Assembly (NCBI GenBank): GCA_002360925.1
Contig: DERN01000002.1
Location: 124,001 to 188,000 of the forward strand
Length of the DNA stretch: 64,000 nt
Source of the DNA: Flavobacteriaceae bacterium UBA3339
GTDB lineage: Bacteria; Bacteroidota; Bacteroidia; Flavobacteriales; Flavobacteriaceae
Direction: 5' to 3'
Position numbers and translations under genes: made by a program. Positions within the stretch are counted from its first letter, which is position 1, and each line of letters starts with the position of its first letter. A model generated the notes under the pieces. It did no database searches, was not told where the DNA came from, and worked only from the letters and a program-made list of their open reading frames with translations. Positions 8,958-18,928 of the stretch are shown one piece after another.

Positions 8958-10546
8958 TGATTCAATTGTTCAACATCCTGCAAAGTCGTAACTTCTTTGG
9001 CAAGCGCTTGGTTAAAATACGTTTGAGCCAAAACATAATCTTGATGCTCAAAAGCGATTTTTCCAGCCCAATAATACGCTTCCCAAAACTCAGGATTATA
9101 CGCAATTAATTGAGTTCCTTTGTGCAAAGGTATTGTTTCTTTGGCAGAATATTGAGCTATTAGTTCATTTAACAACTTTCGATACAACGCAAGATTTTTA
9201 AATTCTTCCGACTTAAGAAAAGAATCTTCGGGAATGGAATTTGAGCTGAAAACATTCTCATTTCCAGAAAAAACATCGTTTAAATCATACAAATCAAAAG
9301 CGCCTAATTGATACGGATTATTCGAAACCCACATTCTCAATGTTTTTGGATGAAAAATAACAGCATGATGCGCCCTTAATTGATTCAACGCTTTTTCGTT
9401 TCCAAATCCGATTTGTTTATTTTGTAATCCGGTTGTTTTTCGAAGTGTTTTTGCAAGTTCGATTTCATTTATTTCAGATCCCTTTGCAAATTCTTCTTCT
9501 AAAAGTTCATATCGATATTGCGAATGTGAAGTTGCTTTATGCTTTTGATTTCGTTTTTCGTTTCCTAAAATCGTGCTTTGAAAATGATTCGTGCAAATCA
9601 ATAAATCGTCCGAACTTCGTACAACATCCATTTTCTTAGGCGAAATTTCAATAATCGCTGCATCGTTATCTAGCGCACTTCCAATCAAAATCGATTCTGA
9701 AACAAACAACTGTTTATTTCGGGCAATTTCAATCGCTTCGTCAATAGTTGATGCAAATTGAACTATTTCTTTTGCCAATAAAGAAATAGGCATTTTGGCT
9801 TTTAACGGAATCGAAGATTTTCCTGCATTTATGGTAACCGTGAGTCCTTTTTCGTTCATTCCCGAAACAACGCCTAACATTCCCGGCCAAGTTACCGAAG
9901 CGTATTTGTATCCTTTTTCGGGATTTACAAACGAAACAATCTTATTTTGCGCAAAATCATCCGAAACATAGAAATCGAAATTTCGACCAATCCACAAGCT
10001 TTCGTCTTTTGTGTACGTGGCATGAAGCGCAAACGAACTGCAACCGACCAACATTAAATCTTGCATAGCATGACCAATATCGTGTGCGCCGTGCAACATC
10101 ATAGAACGTTGAAAAGGACTTGCAATACTGTCTAAATTGCTTGAATTAAATTGCGAAAGTCCATAAATTTCTTCTTGATATTCTTGGGGAACAAAATGAA
10201 TTAAATCGCGATTATACCAACGCAAAAATTTTAATAAAAAGCGTTGTTTTTTGGACGTTCCGGTCATTTGAGCTACTTTGTCAAAAAAGAACGTTTCTTG
10301 TAATTGGTATAACGAATCGGTTAATTTTCCTGTTTTGTAACCAATTTCGTACGGATTTCCCGAAACTCTTAATTCGTAATTTCCGTGAATACTACGAGAT
10401 AAAACATCTTGAGAAGAAAAACGAATCGGGGTTTCTTGCAAAGATTTCAATTCATTTTCGACCTTTTGCATGTCTTTTAAACCTCTGCAAGAACTAATCA
10501 AAAACAGTATGAAACAAAAAAAACAGATTCGATTTATTCTTTTCAT
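8912..10546 (-). CDS. Lipoprotein C45-family acyltransferase/hydrolase with TPR-like tail
   Basis: A 544-aa protein. The signal peptide MKRINRICFFCFILFLISSC is a lipobox ending at Cys20, so it is probably a membrane-anchored lipoprotein. The central domain (about residues 60-410) resembles the acyl-CoA:6-aminopenicillanate acyltransferase (peptidase C45) family of Ntn hydrolases. Cys169 in LVGCSSFALHA is the likely self-cleavage nucleophile. The last 80 residues look like one or two TPR repeats. It overlaps the FAD oxidoreductase by 4 bp (ATGA), so it is translationally coupled. It could act in the periplasm on pigment acyl or ester bonds; this role is inference. Confidence 0.75.
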   Translation of the reverse strand: MKRINRICFFCFILFLISSCRGLKDMQKVENELKSLQETPIRFSSQDVLSRSIHGNYELRVSGNPYEIGYKTGKLTDSLYQLQETFFFDKVAQMTGTSKKQRFLLKFLRWYNRDLIHFVPQEYQEEIYGLSQFNSSNLDSIASPFQRSMMLHGAHDIGHAMQDLMLVGCSSFALHATYTKDESLWIGRNFDFYVSDDFAQNKIVSFVNPEKGYKYASVTWPGMLGVVSGMNEKGLTVTINAGKSSIPLKAKMPISLLAKEIVQFASTIDEAIEIARNKQLFVSESILIGSALDNDAAIIEISPKKMDVVRSSDDLLICTNHFQSTILGNEKRNQKHKATSHSQYRYELLEEEFAKGSEINEIELAKTLRKTTGLQNKQIGFGNEKALNQLRAHHAVIFHPKTLRMWVSNNPYQLGAFDLYDLNDVFSGNENVFSSNSIPEDSFLKSEEFKNLALYRKLLNELIAQYSAKETIPLHKGTQLIAYNPEFWEAYYWAGKIAFEHQDYVLAQTYFNQALAKEVTTLQDVEQLNQWIKKCQRKTKKFQK

Positions 10547-12066
10547 TTCTTAACTATTAAATCGTTAAACAAATGAGTTCCTAAAAACGCTTTCGCCAAA
10601 TGAAAAGCCGAAATGGTAACGCCTAAAATTCCGTGCATTCGTACATTTTGTCCACAAAGCCACAAATTCGAAATTTTAGTTTGCGGCATAATTTGTGTCA
10701 TATGCGGTTGATGCGCCACTTTTTCAAATCCGTATAAGTTACCTTTTTCTAAACCAATATAATCTCGATAAGTTAATGGAGTAGAAGCCGAAACGTGCAA
10801 AATAGCCTTTCGAATTTCGGGAAAATGAATTTGCATTTTATCGATTACTTTTTCGGTTAATTCTTGTTTAAACGCTTCATAATCTAATCCACGATTTTGT
10901 GGCTTTTTAACCGTATTTTTTGTGTGTTCCCATTTTTGAAAATGATGAAAATCCATATACGTCATGACCGAAATATTATCGGTAAACGTTTGATTTTTCT
11001 CTTTTGGATTCGTTGTAATTACCATCATTTTCGGAAAATCTGTTTCAATAGTTTGATCGTAATTAAAAACCTGATTTAATTGATCGTAATGATAAATATT
11101 GGAATTAAAATAGGGGATAAGCTCCTTTTTTAAGACTAAATGTACCGAAAAAACCGAAGGTGTAACTTTTAACGTATTGATTCGCTTTATCGAAGGTTTT
11201 TTCTGCAAATTTTCGGGCAATAAGCCAAATGTTGTTTTAAGATTTATGTTCGAAACAAAGTCCGAAGCGTAAAATAGATCTGTTGCGGTTTCGCAAGCTA
11301 AAACGTTTGTTTCATCGGTTAAAAAACCTGTTACTTCTTGATATTTAAATAATTTTCCACCGTGTTTTTTTAGTTGTTTTGTCAAAGCTTTCGTTAATTG
11401 ACTTCCTCCTTTTACACATCTCCAAGCACTTTCTATATATGAGTTTACGGTTAAAGCGTGAACATAAAAAGGCGTTTGTTCGTAATCTAAAGCGTATAAA
11501 AAGTTGTTTCCTAAAACTACAGCGATTAGTTCTTTATTAGTAAAAATGTCGTTTAAAACTTCTTGAACCGATTTTTCGAGATATGGAGCCTGATAACTCC
11601 CTTCAAAATCGAATTGATACAACGGAAAAGCTTTACAATATTCTTGAATCGTTTCGATATACAATTGAATTTCGGCTTTGTTTTTTGGAAATTGTTTTGC
11701 TAATTGCGTTACAAAATTTTGATATCCTTGTGCTTGCGGATAATAGGTTTTAGTTTCCTGAAAATAGATTTGATCGAATTGATTTTCGTCTAATTGTTCC
11801 CATTCCAAATCATCTAAAATATCTAAACATGAAAAATAGTTGTACAAATTTTGATCTTTTGCTAATCCGCCAACATAATGAACTCCTGTATCAAAAATGG
11901 TCTTTTCTCTTACAAAAGTCTGTAAATTACCGCCAAACTGATTGTTTTTTTCTAAAACAGCGACTTTTTTACCTGCTTTAGATAACAAAACTCCGGAAAC
12001 CAATCCGCCTAAACCGCTTCCGATAATTACAACATCGAAATGATGACTAGTTTTAGATTCGCTCAT
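10543..12066 (-). CDS. Phytoene desaturase/retinol saturase-like FAD oxidoreductase
   Basis: A 507-aa flavoprotein with the N-terminal Rossmann fingerprint VVIIGSGLGGLVSGVLLSKAG (residues about 12-32) and the CrtI/retinol-saturase C-terminal motif NLWLCGQNVRMHGILGVTISA. In carotenoid pathways such enzymes oxidise or isomerise polyenes. Here, inside a flexirubin locus and without carotenoid genes, it more likely acts on the polyene chain or its saturation state. It overlaps both neighbours (4 bp and 14 bp), so it is part of the same operon. Confidence 0.82.
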   Translation of the reverse strand: MSESKTSHHFDVVIIGSGLGGLVSGVLLSKAGKKVAVLEKNNQFGGNLQTFVREKTIFDTGVHYVGGLAKDQNLYNYFSCLDILDDLEWEQLDENQFDQIYFQETKTYYPQAQGYQNFVTQLAKQFPKNKAEIQLYIETIQEYCKAFPLYQFDFEGSYQAPYLEKSVQEVLNDIFTNKELIAVVLGNNFLYALDYEQTPFYVHALTVNSYIESAWRCVKGGSQLTKALTKQLKKHGGKLFKYQEVTGFLTDETNVLACETATDLFYASDFVSNINLKTTFGLLPENLQKKPSIKRINTLKVTPSVFSVHLVLKKELIPYFNSNIYHYDQLNQVFNYDQTIETDFPKMMVITTNPKEKNQTFTDNISVMTYMDFHHFQKWEHTKNTVKKPQNRGLDYEAFKQELTEKVIDKMQIHFPEIRKAILHVSASTPLTYRDYIGLEKGNLYGFEKVAHQPHMTQIMPQTKISNLWLCGQNVRMHGILGVTISAFHLAKAFLGTHLFNDLIVKK

Positions 12067-15000
12067 ATACCTGAATATTTTGCGAGTTATATGTACAGGT
12101 CATTCCTTTTGGAATGGTTTGAGAAGCCAAGAAACAAACTACTTTTTTATACTTCGAACTAATTTCATCGCTCACATTTGCTTGGTGCGAAATAAGTAAT
12201 GTATCGGTATTAGTTGTTTGAATTTCATTATAACTTTGGAAATAATGCACTGAGCGAACTTTTGTAATATATGAAGCCGACGCAACATCTCTGTGATCTT
12301 CGTTTTCAATAACCGTTAACAATTTTCGAGAAGGTCCGTGTTTTAACAATAAGAAATCGGTCTGACCAACATCGGTTGTAATGTGCACGAATTTTCCTTT
12401 TTCGGGCAACAAATGATTCAGTTCTAAATAAGCCTCTTTATTCTTCTTAAAATCACGTTTTACCAACTGCACAATTTCTTGTTCTTTATATAAATAATTA
12501 AAAAACAGCTTTTGTTTGTAATAATCAACTCCTTCAAATTCTTTGCGAATTTCGGCAAATCGTGTTTTAAATTGTCGACTTATTTTCTTCGTTCTTTCAG
12601 TATACGTTTCGCCAAACGAAGCATCATCAAATTCAATAACTGGCTCTACAACATTAAAAATATGTCCGTCGTAAATCATGAAATCACCTTTCGGAATCAC
12701 TTCACTAATTCCGTGTAAATGAATTGGCTGAATCGGCATTTTTAATTCGCCAGCCAAATAAAAAGCACCTTTATGAAAACGTCCAATTTCGTGCGAATAC
12801 GATCGAGTTCCTTCTGGAAAAACCACAACCGAAGATAAGCTTCCGATACGTTTTTGAATTTGTTCCGCGCTTCCTTCCGCACCTTCTTTTACAGGATAAA
12901 AACCAAATGATTTGGAAAATCTTCCAAAAAAAGGAGAACGAACAACCCAATCGTTTACCAAATAAATAATGTACGGATGATATTGACCAACCGCTAAACT
13001 ATCGAGAAACGACGTGTGATTTGAAATGATAATGGTTTGTTGTTTTTTATCGAAATATTGTTTTTGAATCAATCGTTTTTTAACCCAAGGTTTCAGCCAA
13101 AGAATAAAAGCCATAAAAAAGGACATTCCTTTTCCCATTACTTTAATTTTGGTTGTTTTAGAAACAGGTGCTATAATTTGAAAAACGCGTAAAAAACTTG
13201 AAATCAAAATACCGCCAACGCCAAAAATGATAAACGAAATAATCGATTCTAACGCAATTCGCAACGAAACTGGCGAAAGTCCTTTTTTAGGTCGGTTTTC
13301 TATGAAAAAAGCAAACAAAATAGGGTAGAGGACAAACGTAATCAAAACCGCTGTACAAACCCCGATTAATGCAATGGAAGAAATAGATTTTAATGCCGGA
13401 TGTTGCGCAAAAATAAGCGCGCCAATTGCTAAAATGGTTGTTAAAACCGCCAAAATAATCGACGTTCTGTAAATCGGCATTTCATTGCGCGCGTAGGTGT
13501 ATTGTTTTTGTAACGCGCTGGTCATAAAAATAGTAAAATCAACACCATGACCAAAAATCAATGTACATACAATACTGCTGAAAATATTAAACGGAATTCC
13601 TAAAGCTCCCATAATTCCGGCAGTAATAAAACCGGTTAAACCAATCGGAATTGCTGCCAAAATAACCAATTCTAATCTTCGGAAAAAATACCATAAAATT
13701 AGAATAACTGCCAAAAACGAATAGTTAACCAAATCATTAAAATCGTTGACTAAATGTCCTAACAACTCTTCGTTTAAAGCTTGACGATCAATTACAACCG
13801 TATTTTTTTCGGAAGCCATTTTTTGTAAAAAAACATCACGATAATCATCTGGAATTTTTACAATAGTAGAAATTTGAATACCTTCGTTATCTTTTGAAAT
13901 AAAATCTTCTAACAACGGATTTTCGGTTGCTTCAAAATCAGAAAGTGTTAATTGTTTTTCTTGTTCTTCTAAATCGGAAGCAAATCCGGAAAAGGTTTCT
14001 TCCACAAACCCTTGTTTGATCGACGCTTGAATTAAACGATTTTCAATTAATTTAGGATTGCGTTCTTTCCAGAAATTTTTCCAACGATTTAAACGTTCTG
14101 TTTGAGTTTGCAAATCTAAAACAATGGGCGCAATAGAATTTACTGCCAAAACATTTCGATCTGCTGTGCTTATTTGTTGTATTTTTTTTGTTTGCTGTAA
14201 AACTTGTTCTTCGTTTTTTCCATAATTTACAACATACAACGTTTTGGTATTTTGTTGTTTAGGTTCGATTAATTTTTGATTATCGGCTTGTTCTTTCGGA
14301 AAGAAATTAATTTTTGTTAAATCCTGATCAAACGAAACTTTGTGATACGTAAAAACACTTCCGATAACTAAAATCAAACAAAAGGCAATCAACGCTTTAT
14401 TTTTTTCGAACGGATATTTCGCCAATCGATCAATAAAATGCGATGTTTCTAAAGCTTTTTTGGGTTTGTAAACTTGTGGTAAAATAATCAATGTAAAAAA
14501 AGCCGAAGCCAAAACCGCAATAAAAGCAAACCAACCTAAATCGTTCAATGCTTTTGCATCTACAAACAACAAGCATAAAAACGCAATTGCTGTTGTAAAA
14601 CTGCTCATAAAAAGCGGTCGTGTTATTTCTTTAAAAAGCGTTTTAGAATCGGTAATTGCTTTACTGTGTGTTAAAAAATGTAATGCATAATCTATCGTAA
14701 TTCCCAATAAAATGGCTGAAATCGAAATCGAAATTGCCGACAAACTTCCCGTAATAAAATACATGCAAGCCAAAGCTGTGATTCCGCCTAAAACAGAAGG
14801 AAGAAACACTAAAATTGGGATGATAATTCGTCGATAATACAACATTAAAATAATCATTAACGTTGTCATAGAAAGCGAAATCGTGGTTAAAATATCGGTT
14901 TTAATTTGCTGAGCATTTGCAACCGCGATAAAAGAAGATCCAAAATAACTGATTTCAGTTTTAGTATATTGCTTATGAAATTGATCTTTAATTTGGTTTA

Positions 15001-15691
15001 AAATAGTGACCAATTCTTCGTTTTTTTCAGTTTCGCTTCCCGACATTTTGGGCTGAATAAAGAAAACCAAATGTTGTCCGTCTTTTGTAAATAAAAATCC
15101 GTCTTGGAAATCGTATTGCGTATCTACAGCACTTTCTTGAAGATGCGGAAGTGCCAAAAACGTTAGTTGCAACGGATCTTTTACAACCAAATCTTTCCAA
15201 AAAGGAGTAGCGCCGCTCAAAAGCATTTCAACGTTTTTCTGCATTTGTTTTTCGATTCCTAAAGCCGAAATTCGTTCCGAAATACTGTCGTAATCTGCCG
15301 GTTCTAGATACAAAGGTAAATGTTGCTGTACAAAGGCAACCGAAGCTTCCATTACATCTTCGGAAGTTTGTCCTTGAATCGATGCAATATATTCATCGGC
15401 AACCGAAAGCGTATCGATTAAAGCGTTTGCCGTGTTGATGAGATCGTCTGAAGAAGTTGCTTCTTTTTTAGAAACAATAACTGCAATTTTATCCTGAAAA
15501 CGAACATTTTTCCAAATTTTAGCCGTTTCGTTTTGCATGGCTTGCTTGGGAAGCATTTGCGTAATATCTTCTTCGAAATGAATTTTCGAAATAGTAAAAA
15601 AACAAGCTATCACAAAACCAATTGCCAAAAAACAACTCCATAATTTATGGTTTTGAATCCAGCGTGAAACGTGATAGAAAAACTGAGCCAT
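12053..15691 (-). CDS. MMPL/RND transporter fused to PlsC acyltransferase and a degenerate methyltransferase domain
   Basis: A 1212-aa fusion. Residues about 1-790 form an RND/MMPL exporter: two repeats, each with an outer loop and about six membrane helices. Residues about 860-1080 are a PlsC-type acyltransferase with NHTSFLD (His892, HX4D motif) and FPEGTRS (about 958-964). The last ~130 residues align in style with the class I SAM methyltransferase domain of the Bacteroidetes 'trifunctional' proteins, but the glycine-rich motif I reads VHITTDVGQTDFLL and the acidic and acceptor motifs are weak. The protein probably moves or acylates pigment or lipid at the inner membrane. It overlaps the FAD oxidoreductase by 14 bp. 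Confidence 0.85.
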   Translation of the reverse strand: MAQFFYHVSRWIQNHKLWSCFLAIGFVIACFFTISKIHFEEDITQMLPKQAMQNETAKIWKNVRFQDKIAVIVSKKEATSSDDLINTANALIDTLSVADEYIASIQGQTSEDVMEASVAFVQQHLPLYLEPADYDSISERISALGIEKQMQKNVEMLLSGATPFWKDLVVKDPLQLTFLALPHLQESAVDTQYDFQDGFLFTKDGQHLVFFIQPKMSGSETEKNEELVTILNQIKDQFHKQYTKTEISYFGSSFIAVANAQQIKTDILTTISLSMTTLMIILMLYYRRIIIPILVFLPSVLGGITALACMYFITGSLSAISISISAILLGITIDYALHFLTHSKAITDSKTLFKEITRPLFMSSFTTAIAFLCLLFVDAKALNDLGWFAFIAVLASAFFTLIILPQVYKPKKALETSHFIDRLAKYPFEKNKALIAFCLILVIGSVFTYHKVSFDQDLTKINFFPKEQADNQKLIEPKQQNTKTLYVVNYGKNEEQVLQQTKKIQQISTADRNVLAVNSIAPIVLDLQTQTERLNRWKNFWKERNPKLIENRLIQASIKQGFVEETFSGFASDLEEQEKQLTLSDFEATENPLLEDFISKDNEGIQISTIVKIPDDYRDVFLQKMASEKNTVVIDRQALNEELLGHLVNDFNDLVNYSFLAVILILWYFFRRLELVILAAIPIGLTGFITAGIMGALGIPFNIFSSIVCTLIFGHGVDFTIFMTSALQKQYTYARNEMPIYRTSIILAVLTTILAIGALIFAQHPALKSISSIALIGVCTAVLITFVLYPILFAFFIENRPKKGLSPVSLRIALESIISFIIFGVGGILISSFLRVFQIIAPVSKTTKIKVMGKGMSFFMAFILWLKPWVKKRLIQKQYFDKKQQTIIISNHTSFLDSLAVGQYHPYIIYLVNDWVVRSPFFGRFSKSFGFYPVKEGAEGSAEQIQKRIGSLSSVVVFPEGTRSYSHEIGRFHKGAFYLAGELKMPIQPIHLHGISEVIPKGDFMIYDGHIFNVVEPVIEFDDASFGETYTERTKKISRQFKTRFAEIRKEFEGVDYYKQKLFFNYLYKEQEIVQLVKRDFKKNKEAYLELNHLLPEKGKFVHITTDVGQTDFLLLKHGPSRKLLTVIENEDHRDVASASYITKVRSVHYFQSYNEIQTTNTDTLLISHQANVSDEISSKYKKVVCFLASQTIPKGMTCTYNSQNIQVYERI

Positions 15692-15694
15692 GAC

Positions 15695-16861
15695 TTATTT
15701 TTTATTTCGATTGCGTACCAAAAATGCGTACGTAACACTTCCTAAAAGTACAGAAACTATACTTGCTAAAATAATACTTCCGATGAGATATTGAAGCAAA
15801 TGTTCTTTAAAAAAAGTGGAATTAATACTTGCTAAATCAGGAATTTGAGACAAAGGTGTTCCAACAAATAAACTGCCGACCCATAAACTTGCAAAAATTA
15901 CAAACGGAATCATAGGAGGAATGCTGATGTTGGAAGCTGCAAATGAAATAACTTTATTCCAACGAAAAACAACCGCTAAAAAAATTGATAAAAACGATTG
16001 AAATCCCCAAACGGGCACAATTCCAATGAAAACGCCTAATGAAACCGAAAGCGCTTTTACTTCGTCCGAATCGTCTGCTTGAAGTACATCTTCCTTCAAA
16101 AACTGTTTAAAACTTTTTTTTTTCAACGATCTAAAAAAATCTCTCGGCTTAATATAAAGCAACGCGATCGAAACCAGAAATGTGTTTAAAATGCTGATTC
16201 GGGTAAAATCTTGAAACGGTCGAAAATGCGAAACGCGTTCAGTTGGATCGTACAACACATCAATCGGCACATTTTTTACCTCAACTCCGTTCCAAGCTGT
16301 ACGCACAATAATTTCAATTTCGAACTCGAATTTGTGCGAATAAAACATTTTAGGAATATAATGCAAAGGGTAGAGTCGGAATCCAGATTGCGTATCGGAC
16401 AAACGAATTCCTGTTTCGAACCAAAACCAAAAATTTGAAAATCGATTGCCAAAACTGCTTTTTTTCGGAACACTTTCTAGCGTCATATTGCGACTTCCGA
16501 TTAAAAGCAACGGTTTTTCAGAAGCTTCTAATTCCTTTAAAAAAACGGGAATATCTTTCGGAAAATGTTGTCCGTCCGAATCAATTGTAATCGCATAATC
16601 AAAACCTAATTCTTTTGCTTTATTAAATCCTGTTTTTAATGCGTTTCCTTTTCCTTTATTTTGTGGTAACGAACTGATTTTTAATTGTGGATAATTCGCT
16701 AAAATAGAAGCCGTTTCGTCTGTACTTCCATCGTTTACAACGATTACATTTTTTGTATAAAATAATACGCCATCAACAACACGCTTTAAAGTTTTTGCGT
16801 TGTTGTAAGTTGGAATAATGACGCAAACTTTTTGCAATGTCTCTGAAAAATCATGATCCAT
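15695..16861 (-). CDS. Glycosyltransferase family 2 fused to DUF2062
   Basis: A 388-aa protein. Residues about 10-230 are a GT2 fold (VIIPTYNNAKTLKRVVDG at the N-terminus, VVNDGSTDET, and a DSDGQHFPKD metal site of DXD type), similar to DPM/DPG synthases that use polyprenyl or lipid acceptors. Residues about 245-385 form a DUF2062 membrane module with a GIVPVWGFQS turn and hydrophobic helices. The pairing with the dehydratase (1-bp gap) and the MMPL fusion (3-bp gap) places it in the pigment operon. A role in envelope anchoring or glycosylation is possible; the acceptor is unknown. Confidence 0.85.
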   Translation of the reverse strand: MDHDFSETLQKVCVIIPTYNNAKTLKRVVDGVLFYTKNVIVVNDGSTDETASILANYPQLKISSLPQNKGKGNALKTGFNKAKELGFDYAITIDSDGQHFPKDIPVFLKELEASEKPLLLIGSRNMTLESVPKKSSFGNRFSNFWFWFETGIRLSDTQSGFRLYPLHYIPKMFYSHKFEFEIEIIVRTAWNGVEVKNVPIDVLYDPTERVSHFRPFQDFTRISILNTFLVSIALLYIKPRDFFRSLKKKSFKQFLKEDVLQADDSDEVKALSVSLGVFIGIVPVWGFQSFLSIFLAVVFRWNKVISFAASNISIPPMIPFVIFASLWVGSLFVGTPLSQIPDLASINSTFFKEHLLQYLIGSIILASIVSVLLGSVTYAFLVRNRNKK

Positions 16862-16862
16862 T

Positions 16863-17231
16863 TTACACTTTTTTTAAAACAAAACTCAGTTTTAGTGCTG
16901 TTGTTTCTTCGAATTGAGCCGATGCTTTTACTTTATATGTTTCATTTTCGTTTGGAATGATATGAAGATCCAATTTTAGATTCGGATGAATTTCAGGATT
17001 AATCAATGCCATAAATTTTACGTTGCTACATTCCGAAATCATCAGTTCTTTTTGCAAATGACGTTCAACCGTTTCTTTAAAAATTTGAAGCATGCAAACG
17101 CCCGGAGTTACCGGATTATTAGGGAAATGACCTTTAAAAATATCGTGCTGCGGATTTAAAGCAATATTTAACTCTAAATGCTGCTCGCTATTTTTTTGAT
17201 CTATTACGGTATAAAATCCTTCTGGTAACAT
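16863..17231 (-). CDS. ApeI/FabZ-like hotdog dehydratase subunit (His present, Glu replaced)
   Basis: A 122-aa single hotdog domain. The FabZ helix-loop GHFPNNPVTPGV is intact and gives the catalytic His, but the following position where FabZ has Glu (PGVxxxE) reads PGVCMLQ, so the acidic residue is Gln. This fits the ApeI-type half of a heterodimeric 3-hydroxyacyl-ACP dehydratase, whose Glu would come from an ApeP-type partner such as 28857 or 29314. It is the first gene of the 17.2-7.6 kb operon, with a plausible promoter at 17249-17280. That it works as a heterodimer here is inference. Confidence 0.8.
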   Translation of the reverse strand: MLPEGFYTVIDQKNSEQHLELNIALNPQHDIFKGHFPNNPVTPGVCMLQIFKETVERHLQKELMISECSNVKFMALINPEIHPNLKLDLHIIPNENETYKVKASAQFEETTALKLSFVLKKV

Positions 17232-17248
17232 AAGTATTGATTTACCTG

Positions 17249-17280
17249 CGAAGGTAGTAATTTTTTATTTTTTAATTCAA
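17249..17280 (-). promoter_or_regulatory. Candidate promoter of the 17.2-7.6 kb pigment operon
   Basis: Minus strand: TTG at 17280-17278, 21 bp, then TACCTTCG at 17256-17249 (one mismatch to TAnnTTTG), 17 bp upstream of the dehydratase start and downstream of the mgtE terminator. Confidence 0.5.
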
Positions 17281-17285
17281 TTCAT

Positions 17286-17310
17286 AAAAAAACGACCTTT
17301 TCAGGTCGTT
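17286..17310 (-). terminator. Terminator of mgtE
   Basis: 8-bp stem AACGACCT / AGGTCGTT, loop TTTC. On the minus strand it is followed by seven T, just downstream of the mgtE stop. It insulates the pigment operon from mgtE. Confidence 0.85.
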
Positions 17311-17333
17311 CGTAAATCTTTATATTTTGTTTG

Positions 17334-18677
17334 TTACAAAAGTTTTCCGCTTAAAATGGCTGCAGCAATCGAGAAATAGATGATTAATCCGGAAACATCG
17401 ACCAAAGTTGCCACAAAAGGCGAAGAAGCCGTTGCTGGATCAAAACCAATTTTTCGTAAAATAAATGGAACCAAAGCGCCTGCAAGCGTTCCCCACAATA
17501 CAATTACAATCAACGATAAAGCTACAGTTAGTGCAATAAAATACCAAAATTCGCCATAATCGTAAATTCCTGTTTTTTGCCAAATTAAGATTCTCGTAAA
17601 ACCAATAAGTCCTAAAATTCCACCTAAAGCCAAACCCGAAGCCAATTCTTTTTTAAGAACGTACCACCAATCTTTTATTTTGATTTCGCCCAATGCCATT
17701 GCACGAATAATTAATGAAGCTGCTTGCGAACCTGAGTTTCCTCCACTGGAAATAATCAACGGAACAAACAAAGCCAAAACAACGGCTTTTGCAATTTCAT
17801 CGTCGTAATAACTCATTGCAGAAGCCGTAAACATTTCGCCTACAAAAAGAATAACCAACCAACCTGCGCGTTTTTTAATCAATTCTAAAATCGGAGTTTT
17901 AGTGTACGAGACATCTAATTCTTCCATACCTCCAAACTTTTGAATATCTTCGGTGTCGCGCATTTTCATTCGATCAAAAATATCGTCGAATGTTACAATT
18001 CCGACTAAAACGCCATTTTCTGTTACAATAGGAATGGTAGATCGATCGTATTTTTCGAATACTTCAAACGCACTTTCAATCGGAGTTGTGGTAACCAACG
18101 AAACAAAATTACGGTCAATCAAATCGGCAACTTTTGTGTCTTCATCTGCCAAAAGAAGTTCGCCAATTTTTAAATCGTCAATCAATTTATTATGATCATC
18201 AACAATGAAAATATAGTTTAACGTTTCGGCTTTTTTTCCATATTTCTTAATGTGCGCAAAAACCTGTTTTACCGTATAATGTTCTTTTACCTGAACGTAT
18301 AAAGGCGTCATTAAGCGCGCAATACTGTCTTCTTTATAACCAATTAAATTCAGTGCAATTGCTCGTTCTTCATCATTCAAAAGATTAATGGAATGCTTGA
18401 TTAATTCATCGGGAAAGTTTTCGAAAAGCTCGGTTCGGTCATCGGGTTCCAAATTATTTAAAACCTCTGCCAAATCTTTATCTGTTAAACTTCGAACGAT
18501 TTCCTGTTGAATATCGGGTTCAAAATAAGAGAAAACCTCAACTTTTTGATCGTTTGACAACATGTAAAACGCAATGTTTCTGCTTTTTTGATCTAAAGCT
18601 TCTAAATGATCCGCAATATCTGCTGGATGCTGATTGAACATGAATTTTTCCATAACCTCATTTTTTCTCATTTGCAA
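17334..18677 (-). CDS. mgtE: Magnesium transporter MgtE
   Basis: A 447-aa Mg2+ channel of the inner membrane. It has the MgtE N-terminal helical domain (residues about 10-110, ADIADHLEALDQKSRN), tandem CBS domains (about 115-240, with the IVTFDDIFDRM segment), and five C-terminal membrane helices carrying the PLIISSGGNSGSQAASL pore signature. The length is normal. It has its own terminator and lies between the two blocks of pigment genes without an obvious functional link. Expression seems independent. Confidence 0.96.
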   Translation of the reverse strand: MQMRKNEVMEKFMFNQHPADIADHLEALDQKSRNIAFYMLSNDQKVEVFSYFEPDIQQEIVRSLTDKDLAEVLNNLEPDDRTELFENFPDELIKHSINLLNDEERAIALNLIGYKEDSIARLMTPLYVQVKEHYTVKQVFAHIKKYGKKAETLNYIFIVDDHNKLIDDLKIGELLLADEDTKVADLIDRNFVSLVTTTPIESAFEVFEKYDRSTIPIVTENGVLVGIVTFDDIFDRMKMRDTEDIQKFGGMEELDVSYTKTPILELIKKRAGWLVILFVGEMFTASAMSYYDDEIAKAVVLALFVPLIISSGGNSGSQAASLIIRAMALGEIKIKDWWYVLKKELASGLALGGILGLIGFTRILIWQKTGIYDYGEFWYFIALTVALSLIVIVLWGTLAGALVPFILRKIGFDPATASSPFVATLVDVSGLIIYFSIAAAILSGKLL

Positions 18678-18928
18678 AGGTCGTTTATTCGTATGAGCTT
18701 CTCAAACAAACAGTTGAAAGAAAGTAATTTCTAATCAAATTCTAATTATTTAGAATCAATATTTTTGATCAATTCCATATATAATCAATTTCAAGGAAAA
18801 CCTACTAAAATTAATGCTTTAGAAACTTATTTGATTGTTAATTCAAACTAAATATCTCATTTATAAAGCATTAATTCTTTTTTAAATCAAAATAAAGTGA
18901 TAAGTTTAGTGCTAAATAATCACATTTT

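Noticed and set aside
10543..12066. CrtI-like gene as evidence for a carotenoid pathway
   Set aside because: No phytoene synthase, cyclase or hydroxylase is near, and the gene is embedded in the flexirubin operon.
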